The position numbers and the translations under genes are program-made. From Osmanthus fragrans (lineage: Eukaryota; Streptophyta; Magnoliopsida; Lamiales; Oleaceae), in the NCBI GenBank assembly GCA_019395295.1, contig CM033351.1, positions 10,176,060 through 10,240,059 on the forward strand: DNA of 64,000 nt, read 5' to 3'. Positions 45,005 to 55,650 of this stretch are shown in pieces (position 1 is the first letter of the stretch; every line of letters begins with the position of its first letter). The notes under the pieces are model-generated. The model was not told where the DNA came from. It searched no databases and worked only from the letters and a program-made list of their open reading frames with translations.

Positions 45005-45900
45005 TCAATTTTTGGCATAATATTGTTTTATATTACCACCCCGTACAAAAAATAAAATTACCAAAATTGATATCTAATTTTCTTCCACAAAATCTTAAAG
45101 TGTGTCTGAATTTCCTTTAGAGTGAATTAAGTTTGCTCCTAAGTTACTTATTCGTTTTTATCAACAAAACTTAGAAATAAAATTAAAAGCTGATTTTCTT
45201 CCATGGAAACTTAAAGTATGTTCAAACGTACTTCGAAGTAGGTTAAGTTTACTCTTTAAGTTAATTATTTGTTTTATCAACAAATTTTATTTTATTTTGA
45301 AATTAAAGTTTACTTTGTAAAAGTTGACTTCTAATTAATTTAAAGATGTTACATCATGGATGGAATCATGTAAAGGGTTAATTAAGAATCTTTATGCATG
45401 AATCTCACTATCACTTTTCAATTATTTGAATAAGATATTTTTTTATCAAACAGACGAACACAAATTTTGCTCTAAGCAGCTTTTATGACCATTTGAAACT
45501 GTTCTTCACCATCATCAGTTTGTACGTGTCGTCCTTCGATAGTCTTTTCAATCAATTAAATAAAAGGAAGTGGTATCTCCACCGACTCGACAAGTCTACT
45601 CGTGGCACGACAAAGTATTAGATACTGATTTGTTTGTCATATGATCGACAATCACTAAGGTGAACATGTCACCGTACTAAATGACATTTATACCAAGAAG
45701 GACCTCCGATGATGAATCTAATCTACACATTCTCCCTTTTTCATCTGATATCCAATAGAGCCTAAGACACAAATCCCACGTGCTCATTACCGATCAGCTT
45801 CACATAACTCTCCTTTTATAAGAGAAGATTTAAGTCATTTTGAATTTCTTTAAATACTAATACAATATTTCCTTCTAATGAAATCAGGTGTTAGTATGAT
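45005..45900. repeat. Diverged segmental duplication, copy 1
   Basis: TTTTTGGCATAATATTGTTT, CTTAAAGTATGTTCAAACGT, TTACATCATGGATGGAATCA, GAATCTTTATGCATGAATCT, GTCTACTCGTGGCACGAC and AAGAAGGACCTCCGATGATG recur in the same order in 54090-55650. Copy 2 is longer because of insertions (an AT microsatellite and extra sequence near 54160-54290 and 54790-55100). The offset drifts from about 9.1 to 9.6 kb. Confidence 0.75.
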
Positions 45901-48075
45901 AATACTTTACAGTTTACATTAGTGAATGTTAGTGTTATTGACCTCCAAATTTGGCAAGTTCCAGCTGCCAATAAATCGCAACTTTTCTATTGTCCACGTT
46001 TATATTATATGTATACTTAAACACCACATTAGACTGCCAAAATCATAGCCGCAATGGAGTTCAACGGTCGCGTGCACTCCGTCACTCAAGTCAAACAGTG
46101 AAGAATATTTGGGAGTGAAAGAGATACAATGGACGAAAATATGGGTGCCAAAGTTCACTTAAAACTTTCCAGAATCACAAGAGAGAAGGCCAAGTATATA
46201 TATAGGTCGAGGAGGTTCCTTGGATGCTTGATACGTGACCTCATCCTAACGATTCACATGTCAAGCTCGAATGTGTCAATTTATAGCTGTCATGAGCATA
46301 AATGTGCCTAAATAGAGGATGAAAAAAGCTATTTGACTAAGCGACATTGTTATAGAGCTTTAAAATCAATCAATCAAGTATAATGTGTGCAACTTGGTCA
46401 GGCAAGGCGTGATGTAGATGTCCACTGTGAAAGATGCTAGTCCTCGAGAAAATATGTTGCAGCAGAAAGGTGACACGTCACCACGAACAATACATTATGC
46501 TTGAGGCGTCCACAAGTATGACCTAATCACGTCGAAGGGCACATGTGGAAGAGGCAATGCAAAGCGAAGTGCTGACTTTGCATGGCCTTTTGCTTGATTG
46601 AGTGTCATGTAGCCCGTCTTACAGATAGAGGCATAACAATAGTCTCCCAAGTTTGAACCTATCCTTTATATTCAGCATTAAACTTAATAAAACGTAATCA
46701 TCTCGTAGGGCGAAGGATAACGAAGCAAGGAATAACAAGAATAATTATCTCCCGAGACAAGAACAACTCTCCCCTGGCGAGGCATACTTATAATCATCTC
46801 TCTGGATGAGGCTTTTTCGTGAATCGAGGAATAGATGTTTCTGAAATTCTGATAAGGAGGTGGCATGATTGGAGAGTCGACGAAGTAATGAGGTCATCAT
46901 GGCTTGATCATTGTAAATGACGAGGTGATGAAGTGATGAACCACTAATTGATGCTCATTTTGTGGTAGCACCAGGTAAGTGTGAATGGGTGCACCTTCCT
47001 TTCTATAACTCATATTGCAAGATGAAAATGTGGCTCGAATTAATTGATCATTTGATCCTGGTCGTGGTTGATGCAACGTCGCCTATCAAATGCTTCACTT
47101 TTTCTCTCACAAAATTACTTTTACCTTCTAAACAGTCATCTTTTCAAAGAATTCCAATGAAAACTCTACTGCTCCGATGAAGTTAAGTCGGTATTCCGGT
47201 CCAACTTTAGCAACAAACCTTCCTTCAGGTACTTTCTTTGACTTTTATCTCGTTCTTCTTCTTCTTTTTCATTTCATTTCTTTAAAATGCAAACCTCCAT
47301 CGAAAAAACGGCATCATACTTTGGGCAAGAAATCCAACCAATGGTCTAGTGAAGAATTGAGAACAAAGATTTTTTTCGAATAGAGGCTAGATATTCTTGT
47401 GGTAATTATCGAGGTAGAAATAGCCTAGACCGTAAGATTTGGAGAGCTATTTTGCGAGATTTGATAAGACAATAGACACTTCGGCTAAATGGAGGGCCTC
47501 AAACATCGTCTCAATTAGGAAGGAAGAGAGGCTCCATTACTTAAAGGACTTCTTTATAATTATGGACTCCATAGAGATGCTGGTGCCTGAGCGCGAATAA
47601 GAGGGCATGCTATCCAAGACTAGGATGTACAATGATAAGCGATGCCATCCTTCGAGCCAGATTATGAATATCTCTTCGTCTATTCTTTCGCCTTGTCCTA
47701 AGGTCATATGATCTGGCCCCAACATGGTTAGTCCTCAATACGTGGAGTCAAATGGTGGGGTCTTGGATTCTATGACATCATGTCAATGGCAACAAAGAGA
47801 TGCATTCCATATCTTTCAAACAATCTATCAGCCACGAATAATTGACTCCAAGGATATGGAGGCCACGAAAAGGACGTACTATATCACTCCATGGGGCTCC
47901 CATCACCCCTAGTCGCGAGCCTTCCCAAATAAAAATTACTAGTGTTAGATAGCATTATTCTTTTTTTTTTTAATTATGTATTCCAATTCTATTGAACAAA
48001 ATCACACAAATATATCTTTTATTGATACTTTTGTGGAGGTGTTTCATCGTTTGGGCCAAAACTTGGGTTTCCTTA
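45901..48075. other. Uncharacterised stretch, possible decayed retroelement
   Basis: 46060-47930 is less AT-rich than its surroundings and contains many short frames on both strands (for example 46962-47180 plus; 47537-47725 minus) without family resemblance. LTR-like text (CGTGCACTCCGTCACTCAAG, GGTGACACGTCACCACG) occurs, but no paired repeats, PBS or polyprotein motif could be confirmed. I make no functional call. Confidence 0.35.
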
Positions 48076-48392
48076 TAGGAAGAATACATAAATCCTACAT
48101 ATAAAATTCCAATTTCAAAACTAACAAACTTCCTAAAATCTTTCAAGAATCAGGTGAAAAATCAATTTATTAAATGTTTAATTATAATATAATATAATTA
48201 ATCAACTTGCCCATCATATCTCCACCCCACGCATCACACCAAATTTCAAATATACATATCTCTTTCTCTTTCTACTCTCTATCATTTCCCTACCCCTTTC
48301 TCCATCAGAGGTGGCAATCGACTCCGACAACCACTCCGGTGAGTATTCCGGTGACCGTCCCAACAACGACCTCTCTGATTACTAGGCCCTGT
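48076..48392 (+). mobile_element. Possible left end of a sixth Mutator-like element
   Basis: GGAAGAATACATAAATCC, then TTTCAAGAATCAGGTGAAAA, a CT-rich leader (48255-48310) and a GC-rich GACTCCGACAACCACTCCGG segment. This follows the order of the left halves of elements A, B, D and E. No right end or TSD was found. A hAT element interrupts it at 48393. Confidence 0.4.
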
Positions 48393-49460
48393 TAGGGGTG
48401 GACAAAATGTCCAAACCAAACCAAATCAAATCGAGGTGTTCGGTTCTAAGAAAAAAAATGAATGATCTTCGTATCGAGAACCATTTGATTCTGGTTCGGA
48501 TTTGGTTCTAGTTCTAGAACCGAGAACCAAACTTAATTAATAATTTTATTTATATATAAATCTAATTTTAAATTAATTGAAATCAGTCCAATAACCATTA
48601 TTTTTTGCACAGTCAAATGAGCTCATTAAGAGTATTACTTCAAATTCAAACCCTCAAGTCAAGAGTCTCAAACGACAAACGTTGCCCTGTGCAGATCCCT
48701 CAAAGTCTCAAACGAAGCAGCTTCTCCGGCTGAAGCTTCGACTCCGCAACAACTAGTTTATCGCCTTCAAACCATCAGGGTAGTACTTTTATGCATTCTT
48801 CTTTATGTAATTTACTAGACATTCTTCTTTTTTAATAAACAAAAATATATTAATGGATCGGTTTGAATTTGTTTCATATAGGCATATACTGTATTTACAA
48901 TACAGTAATCCACCAATAGTAATAAACAATACTGGAGGAATCAGTGAAGGAAGGGTTTGAAATCTGTATTTTTTTTTTAATAAAGGTTAGAGAATAAATA
49001 ACCTTGCATGCATAGTTGGCGCCCTAACTTACGTTGCACATCGTCTGATGTCTACATATTACAGCATTGAAAGAACTTGGTGCCCTAATTGATATTTTTA
49101 GAACTTGGTGCCCTAGTTGATATTATTAACTTTTGGCAAAGAATCATTCGTTTACATTTTGTTTGTTAATTTAAACTTTTGAAAAAAATTGTTGACCGAA
49201 AATTTGAACTTGCTAAATATTTGATGCTTATATTTTTTTATTTTAAGTATATATTACTAACTTATGAATATAACGTAAGTTTGAAAATTTAAGTAATAGA
49301 ACTAGAACCAAAGCAAAATCGAATAGATCCGTTCGGTTTGGTTCCATATCTTAAAAAAAAAAAAAAAAACCAAATGGTTCTATTATCAAAAAAACTATTG
49401 ATTTATGGTTCGGTTCAGCTCTCTTGGAACCAAAACCAAATGGAACCATGTTCACTCTTA
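48393..49460. mobile_element. Non-autonomous hAT element, 1068 bp, inserted into a palindrome arm
   Basis: The left end reads TAGGGGTGGACAAAATGTCC and the inverted right end TAAGAGTGAACATGGTTCC. AACCAAA/TTTGGTT-rich subterminal blocks sit on both sides. The flanking octamers GGCCCTGT (48385-48392) and GATCCTGT (49461-49468) agree at 6 of 8 positions. It belongs to the same family style as 28269-28907. There is no transposase. Confidence 0.75.
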
Positions 49461-49462
49461 GA

Positions 49463-49555
49463 TCCTGTACATGGCAGACATATAAGAGGTGGGTGATTAT
49501 TACATTTAATCACCCATCCCCTATCTGTCTGCCATGTACAGGGCCTGGTAATCAG
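49463..49555. repeat. Foldback (long palindrome), right part
   Basis: CCTGTACATGGCAGACA (49463) pairs perfectly with TGTCTGCCATGTACAGG, and the inner AGGTGGGTGATTA pairs with TAATCACCCATCC around a short AT loop. The left arm continues across the hAT insertion: CTGATTACTAGGCCCTGT (48375-48392) pairs with ACAGGGCCTGGTAATCAG (49538-49555). Without the hAT the hairpin would span about 105 bases. Confidence 0.88.
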
Positions 49556-49574
49556 GCCCTGTACAGCGAGCAGG

Positions 49575-50216
49575 CTCCCAAATTGATGGTGCTATTTTGG
49601 TGTTGGTCACTTTTTAAGTGATCGTGTCACTTTTTTTGAATTGTAAAGTGACCTTGTGTTACTCTTTAATTTTACACAGTATTTTTTACTTCCAAAAAAC
49701 TATTCTTTCAGATTGTCATTTTTTTAAAGTTTGTCATCTTTTAAATTTTTGTCATTGTTTTTTAATATTTGTCAATTGTTTTTTATCTTTTTAAAAAAGT
49801 AACATGATATGTGATATTTTCCTAACATAATTAACGTGTGGATTATGTTAAGAACCGACATTATGCTCACGTGGATTGTCCCGAAGATGCTAAATATATT
49901 AAGAAAGATGCTAAATATGTTAAGAACATGATTATTGGTGATGCACAAATGAATTGTGCTATTTTGGTGTTTGTCACTTTTTTTGGTGTTTTGTCAATTT
50001 TTGAGTGTTTGTGTCACTCCTTTTGAATTTTGTCAAATTTTTAGTGTTTGTCACTTTTTTAAAAAAAAAAAAAATTGTAACTATTTTTATTTTAGTTTGT
50101 CACTTTTTTTTTTTTAATTGTGAAAAGTGACACAATTTTTTTTATAAAAATGTGACATTATGTCACTTTTTAATTTTACACAATATTTTTAATTTCCAAA
50201 AAAACTTTTCATATGA
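49575..50216. repeat. Diverged direct repeat with TTTGTCACTTTTT words
   Basis: GATGGTGCTATTTTGGTGTT...GTCACTTTTT...ACACAGTATTTTTTACTTCC (49585-49700) recurs as AATTGTGCTATTTTGGTGTT...ACACAATATTTTTAATTTCC (49954-50198). Many TTGTCAC/GTGACA words recall the arrays in the neighbouring Mutator-like elements, so this may be the array module of the incomplete sixth element. Confidence 0.6.
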
Positions 50217-50225
50217 TTTTTTAAA

Positions 50226-51818
50226 GTGAAAATTACACCCTTCCTCACATTAAGAATCTAACATTCTAAAATAAGGTGGAAAGTTTCATTGTTCAAAAAT
50301 CAGATCTTTTATTTTAATTTAATATTTTTATAAAATAAATAATCACACAAACCCTAACCTAATTCACTTTCTCGCTCACCCCACCCGTTCTCTTCTCTCT
50401 CTCTCTTCTCCATGCCCGTTCGACAGAACCATTGCCCAAAATTTTCATAACATTTTCTCTCCACTCGTCTCCGGCGACACACTATTCTTTGGCGACACAC
50501 AGATCCGACAACATGACACCTCCGACGTTGAGGTATGGCATCGGAATCGCCTCTTCGTGCATATGCGCAACTTTTGAGCACCAATTTTGTAGTATTTTTT
50601 TCTATCACAGATGGTGGCCGGTTGGGTGCGGTGGTGGGCGATGGTGGTTGGGTGCGGTGCCGTTGACCAGTGGGTGGGATATGGTGGTGTGTGTGGTGGA
50701 CCAGTGGTTGTGTGCAGTGTTTTGTGTGGTTGTTGGCGATGTTGAATCTGGTGGTGGAGGTGAGTTTTTGTGGTGGCGGTTGTTGGCGATGGTGGTGGCT
50801 GGGTGGCATGGTGGTGTGTTCGGTGTTTTGTGTGGTTGTTGGAGATGGTGGATCTGGCGATGGAGGTGAGTTTTGTGGTGGCATTTGCTGGCGATGGTGG
50901 TGGCAGTTGTTGGCAGTGATTTTGTTGATACAGGCTGGTGGTGGTCGTGTGGTGGTGGTACAGGCTGGTGATGGCGGGGTTGCAGACTGTGAGGTGGAGT
51001 GGTGTTGGTGGTTGTCTAGTGGTGGTGCAGGTTGGTGGTTGCAATGGCGGCTATGGTGGTGGTGCTGGCGATGGCGGTATGTTTGGAAATTTTTTGATTG
51101 GTCGTAGTGGTGTGGTACAATGGAGGTGGTGGTCACAGATTATTTGATTGACTGTGACCACTAAATTGGTTAATCTGTGACCAATAAAAAATATGAACTG
51201 TGACTAAGAAATAATGTGTGACTTAATCTGTGACCAGTAAACAATATATGACTAATGAAAAATATGAATCGTGACTAAAAAATAACGTGTGACTTAAAAA
51301 TTTGTTAATTTGTGATCGATTATAAGTCGTGACTATAAATTGTGACTTATAATGTTCGTGATCTGTGACCGATAAAGAAATTGTAACTTATAAATTTTTT
51401 ATCTGTGACCAAGGAAAAAATTGTTACCTTTAAAATTTTTGAATTGTGATCGTAAAAAAATTTATGACATTGAAAAATTTTGATTTGTGATCGAAAAAAA
51501 TATGTGACTAATTAAATTGTGAATCTGTGACCGATGAACAAATTGTGACATATAAATTTTTTGAATTGTGACGTAAAATAATTGTTGACATTTAAAAATT
51601 CTGATTTGTGATCGAAAATAATATGTGACTAGTTAAATTGTGAATCTATGACCAAATTATATAGATATGTGACCTTAATATATCTAATTAATTAAATATA
51701 TATTTAATTAATTAAATTATAAATAAAAATTAATAAAAATCTGATTTTTGAAAGTTGAAATTTATTTTCTTTTTATTGAAATGAGTCAAACTCATACTCT
51801 TACTTATGAAAATTTCCC
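50226..51818 (+). mobile_element. Mutator-like non-autonomous element D, 1593 bp
   Basis: Flanked by the perfect 9-bp duplication TTTTTTAAA (50217-50225, 51819-51827). The left end reads GTGAAAATTACACCC and the inverted right end GGGAAATTTTCATAAG. Both lead to a matching inner block, GTTCAAAAATCAGATCTTTT / CTTTCAAAAATCAGATTTTT. Plan: CT-rich leader (50385-50412), GC-rich module (50412-50600), GTGGTGG tract (50640-51140), TGTGACC-word array (51120-51675), AT-rich right end. Its array is collinear with that of element E. Confidence 0.92.
51120..51675 (+). repeat. TGTGACC-word array of element D
   Basis: About twenty TGTGA words (mostly TGTGACC, TGTGACT and TGTGATCG), spaced roughly 15-35 bases apart and nearly all in one orientation, separated by AT-rich spacers such as AATAAAAAATATGAAC. 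Elements A, B and E share it on plus and element C on minus. Arrays of this sort near one end are candidate transposase or host-factor binding sites. Confidence 0.88.
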
Positions 51819-51854
51819 TTTTTTAAAACACGCCTAATTTTGAGAATATATTTA

Positions 51855-53669
51855 TGTGGAAATTACATCATTCCCTACTTTAAATATTGAGAGTTCTAAA
51901 ATAAGATGAGATATTTCATTGTACAAAAATCAGATATTTTATTAATTAATTAATAATCAAACCCTAAATAATTTTCCCACTTCCTTTTCATTCTCACTCC
52001 CATCTCACCCCTCTCTCTCTCTCTCTCTCTCTGTGCGACAGCAACTCCCCGCTCACCGTCGCCGCTGTAAATCGTCGGCCAGAAGAAGCAGTTGCCGCCG
52101 CCTCTCTACACTTCTCTCCTCCCTTCCCCTCTGCTCTGTCATGGTTGTGAGTAGGTGCAGTGATGGTGCGGTGTTTGCCGTTGGGTGTGGGTGTGGTGTG
52201 ATGTTATGGCCAACGGCGATGGTCTGTCGGTGGTAGCTACGGGATTTGTGCAGTAATTTTGTTGGTGGCGGTCGTGTTGGTTGGGATGGTGATTTTTTGT
52301 GATTTTGTGTGGTGTTGAGTTTCCATAAATCTCGATCTGTGATTTTGTGTGGTGTTGAGTGTGTGATGTGGGTGCAGTGGTGGTGCGGTGTTTGTCGTTG
52401 GGTGTGGGTGTGGTGCGATGCTGTGTGGGTGTGGTGCGATGATGTTGCGGTGGCTACAGTCGACAGGATCCCGTTGTTGGTGGTTCCCAGTTGTCGCGAT
52501 GATGTTGCTGTGGCTACAGTCGGCAGGATCCCATTTTGGACAGTGCAGCGGTGCTCTCAGTCGAGTGGATCTGTTGAGGTGATGGTGATGTGCGGTTGTG
52601 GTGCTTGTTCTAGTAGTGGTGGTGTTGGTTGGGCGGGGTTGTGGTGGGGCGACGGTGTTGGTGGCAGTGTCTGCGGTGCTGTGTGGTGGTGGCGGTGTTG
52701 GGTGGGGTTTTATGAGGTGGTGGTGTTGGCGATTTTCAGGTCTGGCTGGTGGTGTTGGTTGGGCGGGGTTATGGTGGGGGCGACGGTGTTGGTGGAAGTG
52801 TTGTTGGTGCAGTGCTGGTGGTGTGGGTTGGTGGTGGTGGTGGGCCGGGCGGGATTGGGGTGGTGCTGGTGGTGTGGGTTGGTTGTTGGTTGTTGGTGCA
52901 GTTCTGGGTGGGTGGTGCTGGTGGTGTGGGTTGGTTGTGGTGGTAGTTTAGGCGGTAATGAAGTGGTGGTCACTAGCGATGTTGGTCGTCACAAATATTT
53001 GGGTTAACTGTGACCATTAAATTAGTTAATTTGTGACCAATAAACAATACGTGACTAATGAATATAAACTGTGACTAAAAAATAATGTGTGACATAATCT
53101 GTGACCAGTAAATAATATGTGACTAACGAAAAATATGAACCATGACTAAAAAAATAATGTGTGACCTAAAAATTTGTTAATTTGTGACCAATTATAAGTT
53201 GTGACTATAAATTGTGATTTATAATGTTCATGATCTGTGACCGATAAAGAAATTATGACTTATAAATTTTTCATATGTGACCAAGAAAAAAATTGTAACC
53301 TTAAAATTTTTGAATTGTGACCGTAAAATAATTGTGACATTTAAAAATTTTGACTTGTGACCTAAAAATAATATGTGACTAATTAAATTGTGAATCTGTG
53401 ATCGATGAACAAATTGTGACCTATAAAATTTTTGAATTATGACATAAAATAATTTTTGACATTTAAAAAATTTGATTTGTGACCTAAAATAATATGTGAC
53501 TAACTAAATTGTGAATCTGTGATCAAATTATATAGATCCGTGACCTTAATATATTTAATTAATTAAATTATAAATAAAAATTAACAAAAATCTAATTTTT
53601 GAAAATTGTAACTTATTTTTTTATTATTGAATTGAATCAAAATTATACTCTTACTTATAAAAATTTTCC
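51855..53669 (+). mobile_element. Mutator-like non-autonomous element E, 1815 bp
   Basis: Flanked by the perfect 9-bp duplication TATATTTAT (51846-51854, 53670-53678). The left end reads GTGGAAATTACATC and the inverted right end GGAAAATTTTTATAAGTAAG. It has a CT microsatellite leader (52012-52032), a GC-rich module (52033-52150), a long GTGGTGTTGG tract (52150-52980) and a TGTGACC-word array (52990-53545) collinear with element D. D and E are the closest pair of the family, only 36 bases apart. Confidence 0.92.
52990..53545 (+). repeat. TGTGACC-word array of element E
   Basis: Collinear with 51120-51675. Shared ordered phrases include TAATCTGTGACCAGTAAA, GATCTGTGACCGATAAAGAA and TTAAATTGTGAATCTGTGA. 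Spacers have diverged more than the TGTGA words appear to, which could mean selection on the words, but an alignment is needed. Confidence 0.88.
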
Positions 53670-53678
53670 TATATTTAT

Positions 53679-53837
53679 AAGGTGCCCTTTGTAAATTGTA
53701 GGCTTCTCCTTTGGGTACCTACAAAGGCCCCCATCACAAGTAAATCTTTCAGGTTAGGGGCTCATCGTAAATGATTCATTTGGCTACTTGGAAAGATTTC
53801 CATCCCAGACTACGAAACTAGTAATATTTTTTTATTC
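53679..53837. other. Short flank shared with 43904
   Basis: CTTTGTAAATTGTAGGCTTC follows element E's TSD closely and is also the right flank of element C. Sequences diverge after about 23 bases. Confidence 0.6.
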
Positions 53838-54050
53838 TTTTTTTCCATCAACCTAACTTTCGCAAATAAATATTCAGTTTTCTACCAAAATTTGTTGAAA
53901 AAGTTCTTTCATTACAAAATCTAAATGATTGTCAACCCTTTACATATTCATTTTTTATTTTTTTTCCTTCAACCTAACTTTCGCAAATAAATATACAATG
54001 TTTTCTACCAAAATTTGTAAAAAAAAAAAAAAAAGTTCTTTCATCACAAA
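53838..54050. repeat. 121-bp tandem duplication
   Basis: AACCTAACTTTCGCAAATAA occurs at 53850 and 53971. Both copies continue through TTTTCTACCAAAATTTGT to AAGTTCTTTCAT and ACAAAATCT. Confidence 0.9.
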
Positions 54051-54089
54051 ATCTGGATTATTTTCTAAATTTAATTTCACTTTACATAA

Positions 54090-54703
54090 TCAAATTTTGG
54101 CATAATATGGTCTTATATTCCCACCACGTGCAACAAATAAAATTAGGATAAAGGCCCAAGTACAGGTTGTTTTTCACAGCACAGTGTATTTATAAAAAAA
54201 ATAAAAAATAAAAATTTGGGCCCCACTAATATGTCTGACCTGACAGGACCTGTAAAACAGGTTCATGTACTTCAAGCATAACCCATAAAAAGGTTTATGT
54301 ACTTCAAGCATAACCCATAAAATTATCCAAATTGATATCACATCTTCTTTTATAGAAACTTAAAGTATGCTCGAATGTATTTTGGAGTAAGTTAACTTTA
54401 ATCTTAAGTTACTTATTTATTTTATCAACAAAACCTTTTTTAGAAAAAAAAAAAAAAAATGTTTACTTCATAAAGTGGACGTCTTTAAAGATATTTTAGA
54501 GATGTTACATCCATAATTATAAATGAAGTGCTGAAATCCGTGATATATATTTACCAAGTCCAAAGTCTTTGATTACGTGTCTAATTGCCTATAGAAAGTG
54601 ACATTTGACATTTGACATTTGACTTGAATTTAAGACGGCAGGAATCATGGAAAGAATAATCAAGAATCTTTATATCTCAGTCTCACATTTCAATTATTTG
54701 AAT

Positions 54704-54758
<55 letters not shown>

Positions 54759-55650
54759 TATCAAGCACAAATTTTACTCTAATAGCTACCATGTTTCATT
54801 CAATTGAGACCTTGAAAGTGAAACATTTTAAGTTAAGGTTCCACTATTATTTGGATGATTACTTCTTATTGGAATATATAACTACATTCAAAAAGACGTA
54901 CAATGAAAATCACTTCTAATGCTCTAATGAGATTTTTCACTCGTGGATAATGTTGCTTAAAGATTTGACTAGGGTAAGAACTAGTATGAATGGTTTTCAA
55001 TCTGGCCTCACATATCGACAGGATAAACATTATAGGCTCAAGATAATAACAGGTTTATAGGGCTCATCTCGACTTTAGTTTGATCACCTCATGATCATTT
55101 AGAAATGTTCTCGACCATCATCGATTTTTATGTTTTATCTAGTCGATCTTCCTTTCAATTGATTAAACAATAGAAAGTTGTATCTCCACTGCCTCAATGA
55201 GTCTACTCGTAGCACGACCAAAGATTTGATGCAAATATGTTTCATACGATCGGTTATTAGTAAGACAAATAAGCCATTGTACTAACTGATATTTATACTA
55301 GGAAGGACCTTCGATGACTAATCTAATCTTCACATTCTCCATCATTCCAACTTAGAATATAGGACACCCTAAGACACTTATCCCACGTACTCATAAGCAT
55401 ATTGTTGACACGTGAGCTTATCTTAGAATCTATATAAGGGGAATCCTCTCTAAGGTAAAGGGGTGAGATAAATATACATACACAATATTTGCATTATATA
55501 AATACTCTTATTTACTACTCTCCCAAGAATTATTAATTGATTCTCATACCAAAAGGGGACTCGAACCGATGACCTAATTTCTTCTTTTTAAGAAGATTTT
55601 TAAGTCATTTGCAATGTCTTATCTCTTTAATTACCTGTACAATAGCTGTG
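54090..55650. repeat. Diverged segmental duplication, copy 2, with an (AT)22 microsatellite
   Basis: Collinear with 45005-45900 (see that entry). It contains a 36-bp tandem pair around TACTTCAAGCATAACCCATA (54270 and 54299), a triple TGACATTT (54599-54624) and an uninterrupted AT dinucleotide run of about 44 bases (54707-54750). No gene in either copy. Confidence 0.75.
55556..55590 (-). repeat. tRNA-like B-box, possible SINE fragment
   Basis: On the minus strand AGGTCATCGGTTCGAGTCCC contains a perfect pol III B-box (GGTTCGAGTCC), as in tRNA-derived SINEs. No A-box at the right spacing and no A-tail were identified. Confidence 0.35.

Noticed and set aside
45901..48075. Protein-coding gene
   Set aside because: Frames are short and on both strands, without splice-linked continuity or recognisable motifs. 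Left as uncharacterised.
50354..51136. 260-codon minus-strand frame rich in His, Thr and Pro
   Set aside because: It is the reverse reading of the GTGGTG low-complexity tract of Mutator-like element D. Its neighbours in other frames are equally open and it shows no domain or conserved pattern.
52309..53007. 232-codon plus-strand frame rich in Val, Gly and Trp
   Set aside because: Generated by the GTGGTGTTGG repeat tract of element E. Several overlapping frames stay open for the same reason.
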